Below, one piece after another: positions 7,752 to 16,380 of a DNA stretch of 37,069 nucleotides. The stretch is from contig CAZDVK010000015.1 of the NCBI GenBank assembly GCA_964508915.1, positions 1 to 37,069 on the forward strand, in the 5' to 3' direction. Position numbers and translations under genes: made by a program. The notes below the pieces were generated by a model. The model had not been told where the DNA came from. It saw nothing but the letters and a program-made list of their open reading frames with translations, and made no database searches. Within the stretch, counting starts at the first letter, position 1. Every line of letters begins with the position of its first letter. Source of the DNA: CAZDVK01 sp964508915. Lineage in GTDB: Bacteria > Pseudomonadota > Alphaproteobacteria > Paracaedibacterales > CAIULA01.

Positions 7752-9341
7752 ATGAAAATTTTAATCGCAGTTTTTTTGTTTTTTCAGGGTTTATCTTTTT
7801 CCTATGGGTCAGCCCCTCTTCCTGATGAAGAACTTAAACCCGGAGCGTTGGGGTTTGCAAACCGTTTAACCATGATGCAAGTACAAAGCTGCTTAAAAAA
7901 TTTAGGCATACTGGGTGAACCTTTTTTTCCGCCTTCCGACATGCAAGCTATGGCAGTTACAGGGGTTTCTACAACGCTTCAAAGCGTAGAAGAAGCTCAA
8001 GCTGTGGCCGGTACTGATTATTTGGGGTGGCACTTAGAATCATATATAGATGTTCCACCATTGGGATTAACATTATCGCGTCTACAAGAACGATTAGGTA
8101 ATGAACCTATGACAGTTTTATTTCTTGTGACATTAAATCAATTACGCATGATAAATTCTACGGGAACTTTAGCTTACGTACAGTTATTAAAATTTTTGGA
8201 ACCAGAAGATACAAAAAAAGTTTTTACTGACGGTATGCATGGCGCACTAAGGGCTATTGCAAGTGCCACAAGTGACCCAAAAATTTGTGAATATGTCGCA
8301 TCATTAGAACCAGACGCTGTTTTAGCCGCAAGGCTTTCCATGCTGCATTTAGATAAATGTGCAGTAGATTGTGGCGACCCAATAGAAAAACCATTACGCG
8401 AAAGTGGTTTAACCGAACCCCAGATCACAGAACTTTTAAGACTTCCAGATTGCAGTGACAGACGAACAGCCCTAATTTCCATGAACACAGAAGCTGGGGC
8501 GTATGCATATGCCCGTGCCGCTACAGGGACACTCAGCCGAAAAGGCTATGGCAGAGGTACTCCAACAGCGGTTCCGGAATCTAACCAAGCATTGACCTTT
8601 TTCTTAGGTATTTCTGAAGTAACAGATTTGGCATTAGACCCCATGGGGGCAAGATTTTCTGAACGCCATACATTCATTGGTGATAACTTTCTGATTTTTG
8701 CTTATGAAGATATAGCAAACCAAATGAAAGGGTTACGAACGGAACTTGAAACGTGCCGCGATGATGACCGTCAGGTGCAAATTCTAGCAGAACTTCAAGC
8801 CAAAACAGATTTATTGAAGGAGCGATCTGCTACAGATGCGATTGTTGTTCAAACTGTTTTAGAATCTTTCCGGGTTGATATTCAGAGTATGGGCCATAAC
8901 CTTGTACCTGTTGGGAAGCTTTATCAAGACCGCATCGCAGAGGTGGCACGTCAGGGGGTTGCGTTTCCATCACCCCGTATTCATAACTTGGTAGCGGCCA
9001 TTTTACCCTGGTGGAGTGGTTTTTATTTTGATTCCCCAGAAATTCAAGAAAAACAGGAACTAGGACGAAAAAAGTTTCTTGAATTAACGCGCCATAAAAG
9101 GCATGCGGAAATTGCCGCTTTAGAAGCAGAGGCATCTGCCGGTGGAAAACCAGAGGACCTTCCAGATTTCCTAGCTAAGGTACAAACCACACAACTACGT
9201 CATGTGGCTGAAAACCGTGCGCGAATTCAAGCTTTTGACGCTGGTTTTCGTAGGAAATATGATAAAATGCAAGCACAGAATACAGATTTGCTTTTAGGGC
9301 TTTTGTACCCCTTGTTGTATACATTTGATCATTTTCAATAA
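7752..9341 (+). CDS. Secreted hypothetical protein, 529 residues
   Basis: Not recognised. Signal peptide MKILIAVFLFFQGLSFSYGS (cut near residue 19-20), then a long, mostly helical protein without transmembrane segments. The segment SDPKICEYVASLEPDAV resembles NDPEICDYLRGWTDEVI of the 772-residue secreted protein upstream, at a similar place in a helical body, hinting at shared ancestry or a common helical repeat; the match is short and could be chance. Residues about 440-490 are rich in Lys, Glu and Ala (a probable long helix). GGTGA (7741-7745) lies 6 bases before the ATG. The gene is divergent from the FlhF-like gene across 163 bases that must hold both promoters. No antitoxin, chaperone or secretion genes are adjacent. 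Confidence 0.75.
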   Translation: MKILIAVFLFFQGLSFSYGSAPLPDEELKPGALGFANRLTMMQVQSCLKNLGILGEPFFPPSDMQAMAVTGVSTTLQSVEEAQAVAGTDYLGWHLESYIDVPPLGLTLSRLQERLGNEPMTVLFLVTLNQLRMINSTGTLAYVQLLKFLEPEDTKKVFTDGMHGALRAIASATSDPKICEYVASLEPDAVLAARLSMLHLDKCAVDCGDPIEKPLRESGLTEPQITELLRLPDCSDRRTALISMNTEAGAYAYARAATGTLSRKGYGRGTPTAVPESNQALTFFLGISEVTDLALDPMGARFSERHTFIGDNFLIFAYEDIANQMKGLRTELETCRDDDRQVQILAELQAKTDLLKERSATDAIVVQTVLESFRVDIQSMGHNLVPVGKLYQDRIAEVARQGVAFPSPRIHNLVAAILPWWSGFYFDSPEIQEKQELGRKKFLELTRHKRHAEIAALEAEASAGGKPEDLPDFLAKVQTTQLRHVAENRARIQAFDAGFRRKYDKMQAQNTDLLLGLLYPLLYTFDHFQ

Positions 9342-9405
9342 TAAAGAGAAGTTAATCAAAATGTGTAATTTAAATACTTAAATTTCTTTATATGGCTAGG
9401 TTTAA

Positions 9406-9434
9406 TTAACTGTTTCTTTACGGTTTTATATAAT
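9406..9434 (+). promoter_or_regulatory. Candidate sigma-70 promoter of the panD operon
   Basis: TTAACT (9406-9411) and a perfect TATAAT (9429-9434) are separated by 17 bases. The predicted start of transcription would be about 30 bases before the panD ATG. This is the best -10 element seen in the window and would drive panD and the two genes after it. Confidence 0.5.
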
Positions 9435-9470
9435 CATGGGCTTATAAGGGTTTAGAAATCAGGAATAAAA

Positions 9471-9830
9471 ATGTTGATATCTGTTATGAGGGGCAAAATC
9501 CACCGTGCAACAGTGACGGAGGCTGACCTAAATTATGTTGGTTCTATTACGATTGATAAGGCACTTTTAGAAGCGTCAGGTTTGTATCCATTCGAAAAAG
9601 TGCATGTTTTAAACGTTACAACAGGTGCCCGGTTTATAACATATATATTTGAAGGGGAACGGGATTCAGGCGTAATTTGTGTTAACGGAGCTGCTGCTAG
9701 ACTGGTTTCAAAGGGTGATATTGTTATTGTTATTAGCTATGCACTTATGACTCCAGAAGAGTTACAAGCCCATAAACCTGTTTCTGTCTTTGTTGATGAA
9801 AATAATCGGCTTACTAAAGTTGTTTCTTAG
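9471..9830 (+). CDS. panD: Aspartate 1-decarboxylase (PanD)
   Basis: Makes beta-alanine from L-aspartate for pantothenate and coenzyme A. The protein is a pyruvoyl enzyme made as a pro-protein that cuts itself at Gly24-Ser25; here the site reads YVG|SITID, with the pyruvoyl Ser at 25. Lys9, the TTGxRFxTY segment with Arg and Tyr (about 54 and 58) and the VNGAAA loop with Asn72 are all kept. At 119 residues it is the usual length. AGGA (9461-9464) lies 7 bases before the ATG. No panB or panC is adjacent; instead it leads an operon with a binding-protein/channel fusion (14-base gap) and an adenylate cyclase. Confidence 0.96.
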   Translation: MLISVMRGKIHRATVTEADLNYVGSITIDKALLEASGLYPFEKVHVLNVTTGARFITYIFEGERDSGVICVNGAAARLVSKGDIVIVISYALMTPEELQAHKPVSVFVDENNRLTKVVS

Positions 9831-9844
9831 GAGTACTGGCTAGA

Positions 9845-11383
9845 ATGCTGATAAACGTGTTAAAAGTTTTGGTTTTATGCGCCTTGGTTCCTTGTATCCA
9901 AGGGGTTTTTGCACAAGAAGCAGAAAAAAATCAGCAATATAAGCCTTCTGAAAACCCCTTAAACGTTTGGGTTGGTGGATGGTATGATTGGAACCCTTAC
10001 CAATATTTAAAAAAATCCGATGATCCAAATTCATTAACGGGCCTAGATATTGAATTTTCAAAGTTAATGATGGAAAAACTAAAAAAGCGGTACGAAATTT
10101 CCCCCGTTTCTTGGAAGCAACATCAAGAAGATATTGTATCTGGTAAAAGGCAGTTTGCAACTGGCGCTTTTGATACACCAGAAAGAAGAAAGCTTATGTA
10201 CGTCTCTAAAAGCTACAGAGATGAAGAAAATTCTTATTTTTTATTAAAAGAAAATGAACGCAAAAATAGCTATCGCAACGTTGACGGCTTTTTGAAATAT
10301 ATCAAAGAAAATCGTAAAAAAATTGGTGTTATTGACGGCTATAAATTTGCTGATTCCAAGGTCAATGACTATGTTAACGATCCCAAAAATGCTGATTTAA
10401 TTGTGAAATCAAAAACCGATTTAGAAAATATGCACTTAACTTTAGAAGGAAAAATAGATGGTTTTCTGGCTGATCGTGTTGTGGGGGCGACCATCCTTTG
10501 GCAGAATGGGTATTCGAAGAAAATTTCTGAAAAGTACTTAGGTATTAAAGCACCTATCCATATGCTACTCAGTCGTTCAACAGTAACAGCCGAAGAAGCC
10601 ATGCTTGTTGATAAATATATTGATGAAATTAAAGGTAGTGCAGATTTTTCACGAATAATTAATTGGTACTACTATCCAATTCTTTTGATGCAAACAACCG
10701 ATACGTTTTGGTTTTTCATGTTAGAAATTTTAGGGATTTTAGCTTTTTCCATTTCTGGTTTAATTTTAGCTTCGCGAATACAAACAACTTTGCTAGGGGC
10801 ATTTTTACTGGCTTTTCTTCCTGCCGTGGGCGGTGGTGTTCTGCGTGATATTTCTTTTGGACGTTACCCCATTTGGATTGTTCAAAATAAAAGCTACATG
10901 TTTCTTCTTATTGGGGTTGTGTTGGTAGGATTTTTAATTTTAAAAATTTTTGAAAAATTCCACATTAAAACGCCCAAGAAATTTTATAATTTTACAGAAA
11001 ACGTGATGGTCGTGACAGATGCAATTGGCCTTTCTGTTTTTACAATTGTGGGTGTGATCATTAGCATGGTTGTTAAAACGGATCCTTTGTGGTTATGGGG
11101 GCCCTTTTTCGCCTTTCTAACAGGTGCTGGTGGCGGAATGCTGAGGGATATTTTCGTCAAAACAAAAAATGTCGATATCATTTGCGGAGAAATCTACGCT
11201 GAGCTTGCTATTCTTTGGGGGCTTATCTTTTCCATTTATTTGACCTATACAGTTGATGACATAAGGCCTGAAAAAATAACCCATGCCGTTATTTTTTGTT
11301 TTTTTGGCTGCTTCATAACCAGAATGATATTTCACTATTTTAAAGTTCCCAACATTCGGTTTGGAGCGGAGAAGAGGCTTTAA
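9845..11383 (+). CDS. Fusion: family-3 solute-binding domain + TRIC/UPF0126 channel
   Basis: 512 residues in three parts. A signal peptide (1-23, VFA|QEA) is followed by a family-3 (amino-acid type) periplasmic solute-binding domain, about 38-275, with LTGLDIEFSKLM, GAFDTPERRKLMYVSKSY and the closing LADRVV segment. From about 288 comes a membrane domain made of two homologous halves of the TRIC/UPF0126 (Pfam name Gly_transporter) family, each with the hallmark GGGxxRD: GGGVLRD (329-335) followed by YPIW, and GGGMLRD (429-435). TRIC proteins are trimeric cation channels; E. coli YicG of this family has been linked to glycine. The binding domain would therefore sit outside the inner membrane and could gate or feed the pore. 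AGGAG (9829-9833) overlaps the panD stop. The cyclase gene starts 2 bases after the stop. Domains are clear; ligand and ion are unknown. Confidence 0.9.
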   Translation: MLINVLKVLVLCALVPCIQGVFAQEAEKNQQYKPSENPLNVWVGGWYDWNPYQYLKKSDDPNSLTGLDIEFSKLMMEKLKKRYEISPVSWKQHQEDIVSGKRQFATGAFDTPERRKLMYVSKSYRDEENSYFLLKENERKNSYRNVDGFLKYIKENRKKIGVIDGYKFADSKVNDYVNDPKNADLIVKSKTDLENMHLTLEGKIDGFLADRVVGATILWQNGYSKKISEKYLGIKAPIHMLLSRSTVTAEEAMLVDKYIDEIKGSADFSRIINWYYYPILLMQTTDTFWFFMLEILGILAFSISGLILASRIQTTLLGAFLLAFLPAVGGGVLRDISFGRYPIWIVQNKSYMFLLIGVVLVGFLILKIFEKFHIKTPKKFYNFTENVMVVTDAIGLSVFTIVGVIISMVVKTDPLWLWGPFFAFLTGAGGGMLRDIFVKTKNVDIICGEIYAELAILWGLIFSIYLTYTVDDIRPEKITHAVIFCFFGCFITRMIFHYFKVPNIRFGAEKRL

Positions 11384-11385
11384 CC

Positions 11386-13683
11386 ATGTTGCGTTTTCTT
11401 AAAAAACAAAAAGTCAAAATTAGGACAAACATACTTTTTGAAACAATCGCGACGTTGGTACTGACTGTCATTATCATCATTTCCTATACGTACTATTCAA
11501 ACACTAAGGCAATTATTGAACAGTGCGAAATTACAATGCAAAAAGGGGTTGAATTTCTGCAAACCCAAATTTCTGAAATGCTTAGGGGCTCTGAATCTTT
11601 TGTTTGCTCTTTTGCACCGGTTCTTGAAACGCTTCCATTAGATGATTCTGTTATGAAGAAAAAGGGAATCTTAAATTCTCTTTCCCACCATCTAAAAGCG
11701 CATTCTTACGTTACAACCCTTTATTTTGGTACAGAAGACGGATATTTTTTTGAAATATCAATGCCCAATCGCGTTGAAAAATACCTGTCTTCTTCAGGGG
11801 TAAAACAACCTGGAACAAATATTGTTTCTATAGCAAAAATTATTAGCCATTTAGAAAATCAGTCCGAACGGAATTTAAATTTTCAGGCACGTCAAAATCA
11901 AGAACTTAGCCAGTTAACGGATCAAGGTCAGGATTTAATAAATCACCGTGATGGAGCATCAGGTGCATTTAGTGAGTCGCCAAAAGAAATCTATGAGCGA
12001 TGGATTTTTATAGATGAAACATTTAACCACATTGAACATATGGGGCAAAAAACGCCCTACGACCACCGAAAAAGGGGTTGGTATAAAAGTTCACTGCTTT
12101 CAAAAGGTGCTGTTTGGTCAGACATTTATATTTTTGCATCTACCTTAAAAAACGAAGCTGGTATAACTGTTTCAAAAACTGTTTATAAAAATAATGCACC
12201 TGTTGGCGTTTTTGCCCTGGATTTGACAGTAACAACCTTTTCCGAATTCTTACAAAAAAACCCTGTGAGTCGGAATTCAGTGTCTTACGTCATTAATGAT
12301 AAAAAAGAAGTTATAGCATCCTCTGTAGAAAAGAAAGACCCTAAAGAAACGTCTAATAATGCCAACCCCTTACCAAAGGTTGACACGATGGATGATGTGA
12401 AAATAAAAATCGCCTACGAAAAATATATAAAAAATAAAGAAAAGGACAACATCATATTTTTTTCTGTGGGTGGAAAAGAATACATAGCTTCTTTTCAGGA
12501 TTTTCCTAAAATCTTTTCTTCAAATTGGAAAGGGGTTGTTATTGCCCCCATGGAAGATTTTATAGGAAAAGTATCCGAAAGTACTAATAACGTACTTCTT
12601 TTTTCTGCTTTTGTTGTTTTGTGTGCCATGCTTTTGTCATTTAAGTTGGCTCAGCGAATTTCAAAACCTGTGGTTAGTCTTGCGCAAGAAGCAAAAAATA
12701 TTAAAGACCTAACCCTTATTGAAACCCCTATAATCGAATCAAATATTGATGAAATTAGTGATCTTGCAGAAAGTATAGCAGCCTTAAAAAGTAGTATGAA
12801 GGCGTTTTCAAACTACATTCCAAGAACGCTTGTTCAAAAATTATTGCAAAAAAAAGGCGCAATCCACATAGGGGGACGGTCTAAAGAAATAACCCTTTTG
12901 TTTACAGATATTGAAGGGTTCACCTCAATTTCAGAAAAAATATCTCCGGAAAATTTGGTTGTATACCTATCTGATTATTTTCAAGAATTGACGAAAATTC
13001 TTATTGAACATGATGCCACTGTTGATAAGTTCATTGGGGATGCGATCATGGCCTTTTGGGGCGCCCCTCTTCCCGATAAGAACCAAACTTTTAATGCATG
13101 CCGGGCAGTTCTTTTGTGTATTCAAAAATTAAATCAAAAAAACTTAATTTGGAAAAAACAAAATCGTCCCGTTTTTTATACAAGGTTTGGCATTCACACA
13201 GGACATGCAATTGTTGGCAATATAGGTTCTTCCGAAAGAATGAATTTCACAGCCATCGGTGACAACATAAATTTTGCATCTCGTCTTGAAGGGTTGAACA
13301 AATTCTATGGAACCAGCGTTCTTGTAAGCGAAGCAGTTTACGACAAAGTAAAAGACAAATTTTTATTCAGGTCTATTGATAAGGTTTCTGTCAAAGGAAG
13401 TGAACATGCCATTAAAATCTTTGAACTTGTGGCGCAAACCTCAGACGATGGCGGTCTATTGCCCAGTGAAAATGAGGAAATTTTTGTTCAAGAATTTGAA
13501 AAAGCTTACAAATTGTACTTAGCTGGTCAGTTTGATTTAGCTTACAATATATTTTCAGACATTGATCATTCCATTAGAACGGGTGATAAGTCCGTTCACA
13601 TTTACCTGCAACGATGTCAAGATTTTATACAACAACCCCCACCTGAAGACTGGGATGGAACCCATGTTTATCATGAAAAATAA
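11386..13683 (+). CDS. Cache-HAMP class III adenylate cyclase
   Basis: 765-residue membrane receptor cyclase that should make cAMP from ATP. TM1 lies at about 18-37, then a large periplasmic region of Cache type (about 40-398, including KRGWYKSSL and FALDLTVT, typical of dCache domains), TM2 at about 401-421, a HAMP linker (to about 475), and the cyclase domain, about 495-685. Metal-binding Asp508 (FTDIEGF) and Asp552 (VDKFIGDAIMAFWG), Lys548 and the TAIGDNIN segment (622-629) are in place, so it should be active. The C-terminus (about 690-765) has the short TPR-like helices and PPPEDWDG ending seen in many bacterial class III cyclases. It is tightly coupled (2-base gap) to the binding-protein/channel fusion. 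ATP rather than GTP as substrate is an inference from the motif type. Confidence 0.92.
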   Translation: MLRFLKKQKVKIRTNILFETIATLVLTVIIIISYTYYSNTKAIIEQCEITMQKGVEFLQTQISEMLRGSESFVCSFAPVLETLPLDDSVMKKKGILNSLSHHLKAHSYVTTLYFGTEDGYFFEISMPNRVEKYLSSSGVKQPGTNIVSIAKIISHLENQSERNLNFQARQNQELSQLTDQGQDLINHRDGASGAFSESPKEIYERWIFIDETFNHIEHMGQKTPYDHRKRGWYKSSLLSKGAVWSDIYIFASTLKNEAGITVSKTVYKNNAPVGVFALDLTVTTFSEFLQKNPVSRNSVSYVINDKKEVIASSVEKKDPKETSNNANPLPKVDTMDDVKIKIAYEKYIKNKEKDNIIFFSVGGKEYIASFQDFPKIFSSNWKGVVIAPMEDFIGKVSESTNNVLLFSAFVVLCAMLLSFKLAQRISKPVVSLAQEAKNIKDLTLIETPIIESNIDEISDLAESIAALKSSMKAFSNYIPRTLVQKLLQKKGAIHIGGRSKEITLLFTDIEGFTSISEKISPENLVVYLSDYFQELTKILIEHDATVDKFIGDAIMAFWGAPLPDKNQTFNACRAVLLCIQKLNQKNLIWKKQNRPVFYTRFGIHTGHAIVGNIGSSERMNFTAIGDNINFASRLEGLNKFYGTSVLVSEAVYDKVKDKFLFRSIDKVSVKGSEHAIKIFELVAQTSDDGGLLPSENEEIFVQEFEKAYKLYLAGQFDLAYNIFSDIDHSIRTGDKSVHIYLQRCQDFIQQPPPEDWDGTHVYHEK

Positions 13684-13755
13684 ATGATTTCGTGGATTTT
13701 AACGATAGAATACCTAGAAAATTAAGGGACAGCCAGATTTGATTTGGCAACACAA

Positions 13756-13780
13756 AGGAAAAAAACCTTGTTTTTTTATC
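13756..13780 (+). terminator. Possible weak terminator after the cyclase
   Basis: A short stem AAGG/CCTT (in CAAAGG-A7-CCTTG) about 75 bases after the cyclase stop is followed by a run of seven T. The stem is short, so this is a weak candidate for the end of the panD operon. Confidence 0.3.
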
Positions 13781-13803
13781 GATGAATGCTTGATTTTTTA
13801 TGC

Positions 13804-13831
13804 TTGACGGGCTTTATTCTGAACTTAGTTT
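13804..13831 (+). promoter_or_regulatory. Candidate topA promoter
   Basis: TTGACG (13804-13809, five of six consensus bases) is followed after 16 bases by TAGTTT (13826-13831, a poor -10). It lies about 45 bases before the topA start codon. Confidence 0.3.
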
Positions 13832-13875
13832 AAATTTTATCCACTAAATTCATTTCTTTTTCAAAGGTCGTCACA

Positions 13876-16293
13876 TTGTCTAAGAATCTTGTTATTGTTG
13901 AATCACCTGCTAAAGCTAAAACCATTAACCGTTATCTTGGCAATCATTTTACTGTTTTAGCCAGCTATGGTCACATCCGGGATTTGCCTTCTAAAGATGG
14001 CTCTGTTTCGCCACAAAACCATTTTTCCATGGTTTGGGAGGTTGATGGCCGGTCTGAAAAACATATTAAGGATATTGTACAGGCCGTTAAAAGTGCTGAT
14101 ACCATTTATCTAGCAACCGACCCGGACAGAGAAGGAGAAGCTATTTCATGGCATGTGCAGCAAGTTTTAAATGAACGGGGTGCTTTAAAAAATAAGGCCG
14201 TTCACCGTATTGTTTTCAACGAAATTACAAAATCTGCTGTGCAACAAGCCATTCAAAATCCCCGTGCTGTGAATGATGATTTGGTTCAGGCCTATTTAGC
14301 CCGCCGTGCTTTAGATTATTTGGTTGGTTTTAATTTATCCCCCATTTTGTGGCGCAAATTACCCGGTTCGCGTTCAGCGGGTCGGGTACAGTCGGTTGCT
14401 TTGCGCATGATTGTTGAACGAGAGCAAGAAATTGAAGCTTTCAAAAGCCAAGAATATTGGAGCATTGAGGGGTTATTTGATACCCCAAAAAAGCAATCGC
14501 TGACAGCGCGATTAACCCATTTTAACAAAGAAAAGCTGGAAAAATTATCAATTCCTTCTGACAAAGAAGCGACCGAAATGGTTACGTGGCTTAAAAAGCA
14601 AGACTTTCACGTAGCTGATGTAGAAAAAAAACAAACAAAACGTCATCCAGCTGCCCCATTTATTACGTCTACTTTGCAACAAGAAGCTGCGCGAAAGCTT
14701 GGTTTTACAGCGAGTCGCACCATGCAAATTGCCCAGCGCCTGTACGAAGGTGTTGATATGGGTGGCGAAACAACTGGGTTAATTACGTACATGAGAACCG
14801 ATGGCGTTACCCTTTCTAACGAAGCCATTCACGCCACCCGCGATTACTTGAATAAAGCTTACGGAAAAGAATATGTTCCCGATAGCCCACGCCAATACAA
14901 AAGCAAGGCCAAAAACGCACAAGAGGCCCACGAAGCCATTCGCCCCACAGATATTAGCCGTCGCCCACAAGATGTGGCAAAATATCTAGATGACGCGCAG
15001 CTTAAACTTTACGAATTAATCTGGAAGCGAACATTGGCGTGCCAAATGGAAAGTGCCATTTTCGACCAAGTAACCGTGGATATTGATTCCCAAGACAAAA
15101 CAGCCCGCATGCGCGCAACAGGGTCAACCCAGGTTTTTGATGGTTTCTTGCGCGTTTACCAAGAAGGCAAAGATGACGACACCGATGACGATCAAGAAAA
15201 TCGATTGCCTGTTATGAACAAAGGGGATGATCTGGACACAAAAGACATCTTACCCTATCAACATTTTACCCAACCGCCACCCCGCTATACAGAGGCAAGC
15301 CTTGTGAAGCGTTTGGAAGAATTAGGTATTGGAAGGCCTTCAACTTACGCGTCTTTAATTCAGGTGTTGCAAGATCGAAACTATGTACGCTTAGAAAAAC
15401 GTCAGTTTATGCCCGAAGATCGGGGGCGACTGGTGACATCGTTCCTAAGTCATTTTTTCAAAAAATATGTTGAATATGATTTCACTGCAAATTTAGAAGA
15501 GCAATTGGATGAAGTTTCAGCAGGTCATATTTCTTGGCAAAAAGTTTTGGAAAATTTCTGGAAAGATTTCCATGAAAATATTGACCACATGGGCCCCGTT
15601 CGAATTACTGAAGTTATTGAAAAATTAGAAGAAGATCTATCTAACTATTTGTTTCAAGGTGCCCCCAAAGAACAACGCCATTGCCCGCAATGCCACGAAG
15701 GGCAGCTAAGCCTAAAGTTAGGCAAATTTGGTGCGTTTTTAGGGTGTTCTAACTACCCAACATGCAAATTTACCCGCCCCATTTCAGGTTCAGACAGTGA
15801 TGCATCTGAAGCTATTGCGAATGAACCAACCACGTTAGGCACAGACCCTGTGACAAATGAAACCATAACCGTACGTGTGGGCCCTTATGGCCCCTACTTG
15901 CAATGGGATGGTGGAACAGTTGCCCCCACCGTTGTAGAGGAAAAACCCAAAAAAGGGTCTAAGAAAAAATCAGCCGCACCCAAACCTAAACGTGTTAGTT
16001 TGCCGGCCGGAACAGACATCAGTTCTATAACGATGGATCAAGCTTTGTTACTGAAAGAATTGCCAAAAAGTATTGGTATCCATCCTGAAACGGGTGAGGA
16101 TATGAAAATTGGCATTGGTCGTTTTGGACCTTATATTAAACATGGCGATTTATTCGCTTCCATTCCAAAAAGTGAATCTATTTTTGAAATAACCTGCGAT
16201 CGCGCCGCAGAACTTGTTACAGAAAAGAAAAACAAACCGGCCAAAGGAAAAGTTGTTAAAGCAACAAAACCGAAAAAAACAGCAAAAAAATAA
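13876..16293 (+). CDS. topA: DNA topoisomerase I
   Basis: Type IA topoisomerase that relaxes negative supercoils. Starts MSKNLVIVESPAKAKTINRYL (Toprim) with the metal-binding DPDREGEA segment; the catalytic tyrosine is Tyr305 in GLITYMRTDG. One clear C-terminal zinc finger remains: Cys603, Cys606, Cys624 and Cys630. It is followed by two zinc-ribbon-like repeats without cysteines (VGPYGPYLQW and IGRFGPYIKHG) and a Lys/Ala-rich tail. At 805 residues it is a little shorter than the E. coli enzyme (865). The start is a TTG: AAAGG (13863-13867) lies 8 bases before it and the reading frame at that point gives the conserved N-terminus. The usual alphaproteobacterial neighbour dprA is not upstream. 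Confidence 0.98.
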   Translation: MSKNLVIVESPAKAKTINRYLGNHFTVLASYGHIRDLPSKDGSVSPQNHFSMVWEVDGRSEKHIKDIVQAVKSADTIYLATDPDREGEAISWHVQQVLNERGALKNKAVHRIVFNEITKSAVQQAIQNPRAVNDDLVQAYLARRALDYLVGFNLSPILWRKLPGSRSAGRVQSVALRMIVEREQEIEAFKSQEYWSIEGLFDTPKKQSLTARLTHFNKEKLEKLSIPSDKEATEMVTWLKKQDFHVADVEKKQTKRHPAAPFITSTLQQEAARKLGFTASRTMQIAQRLYEGVDMGGETTGLITYMRTDGVTLSNEAIHATRDYLNKAYGKEYVPDSPRQYKSKAKNAQEAHEAIRPTDISRRPQDVAKYLDDAQLKLYELIWKRTLACQMESAIFDQVTVDIDSQDKTARMRATGSTQVFDGFLRVYQEGKDDDTDDDQENRLPVMNKGDDLDTKDILPYQHFTQPPPRYTEASLVKRLEELGIGRPSTYASLIQVLQDRNYVRLEKRQFMPEDRGRLVTSFLSHFFKKYVEYDFTANLEEQLDEVSAGHISWQKVLENFWKDFHENIDHMGPVRITEVIEKLEEDLSNYLFQGAPKEQRHCPQCHEGQLSLKLGKFGAFLGCSNYPTCKFTRPISGSDSDASEAIANEPTTLGTDPVTNETITVRVGPYGPYLQWDGGTVAPTVVEEKPKKGSKKKSAAPKPKRVSLPAGTDISSITMDQALLLKELPKSIGIHPETGEDMKIGIGRFGPYIKHGDLFASIPKSESIFEITCDRAAELVTEKKNKPAKGKVVKATKPKKTAKK

Positions 16294-16380
16294 TCTTAAT
16301 TTGCCATTAGAAAACATTTTCTTTCAAAATAACTAAAATTAGTTAAAATTTTAATTAATCGTTCTTTTGGATGTTTTTTG

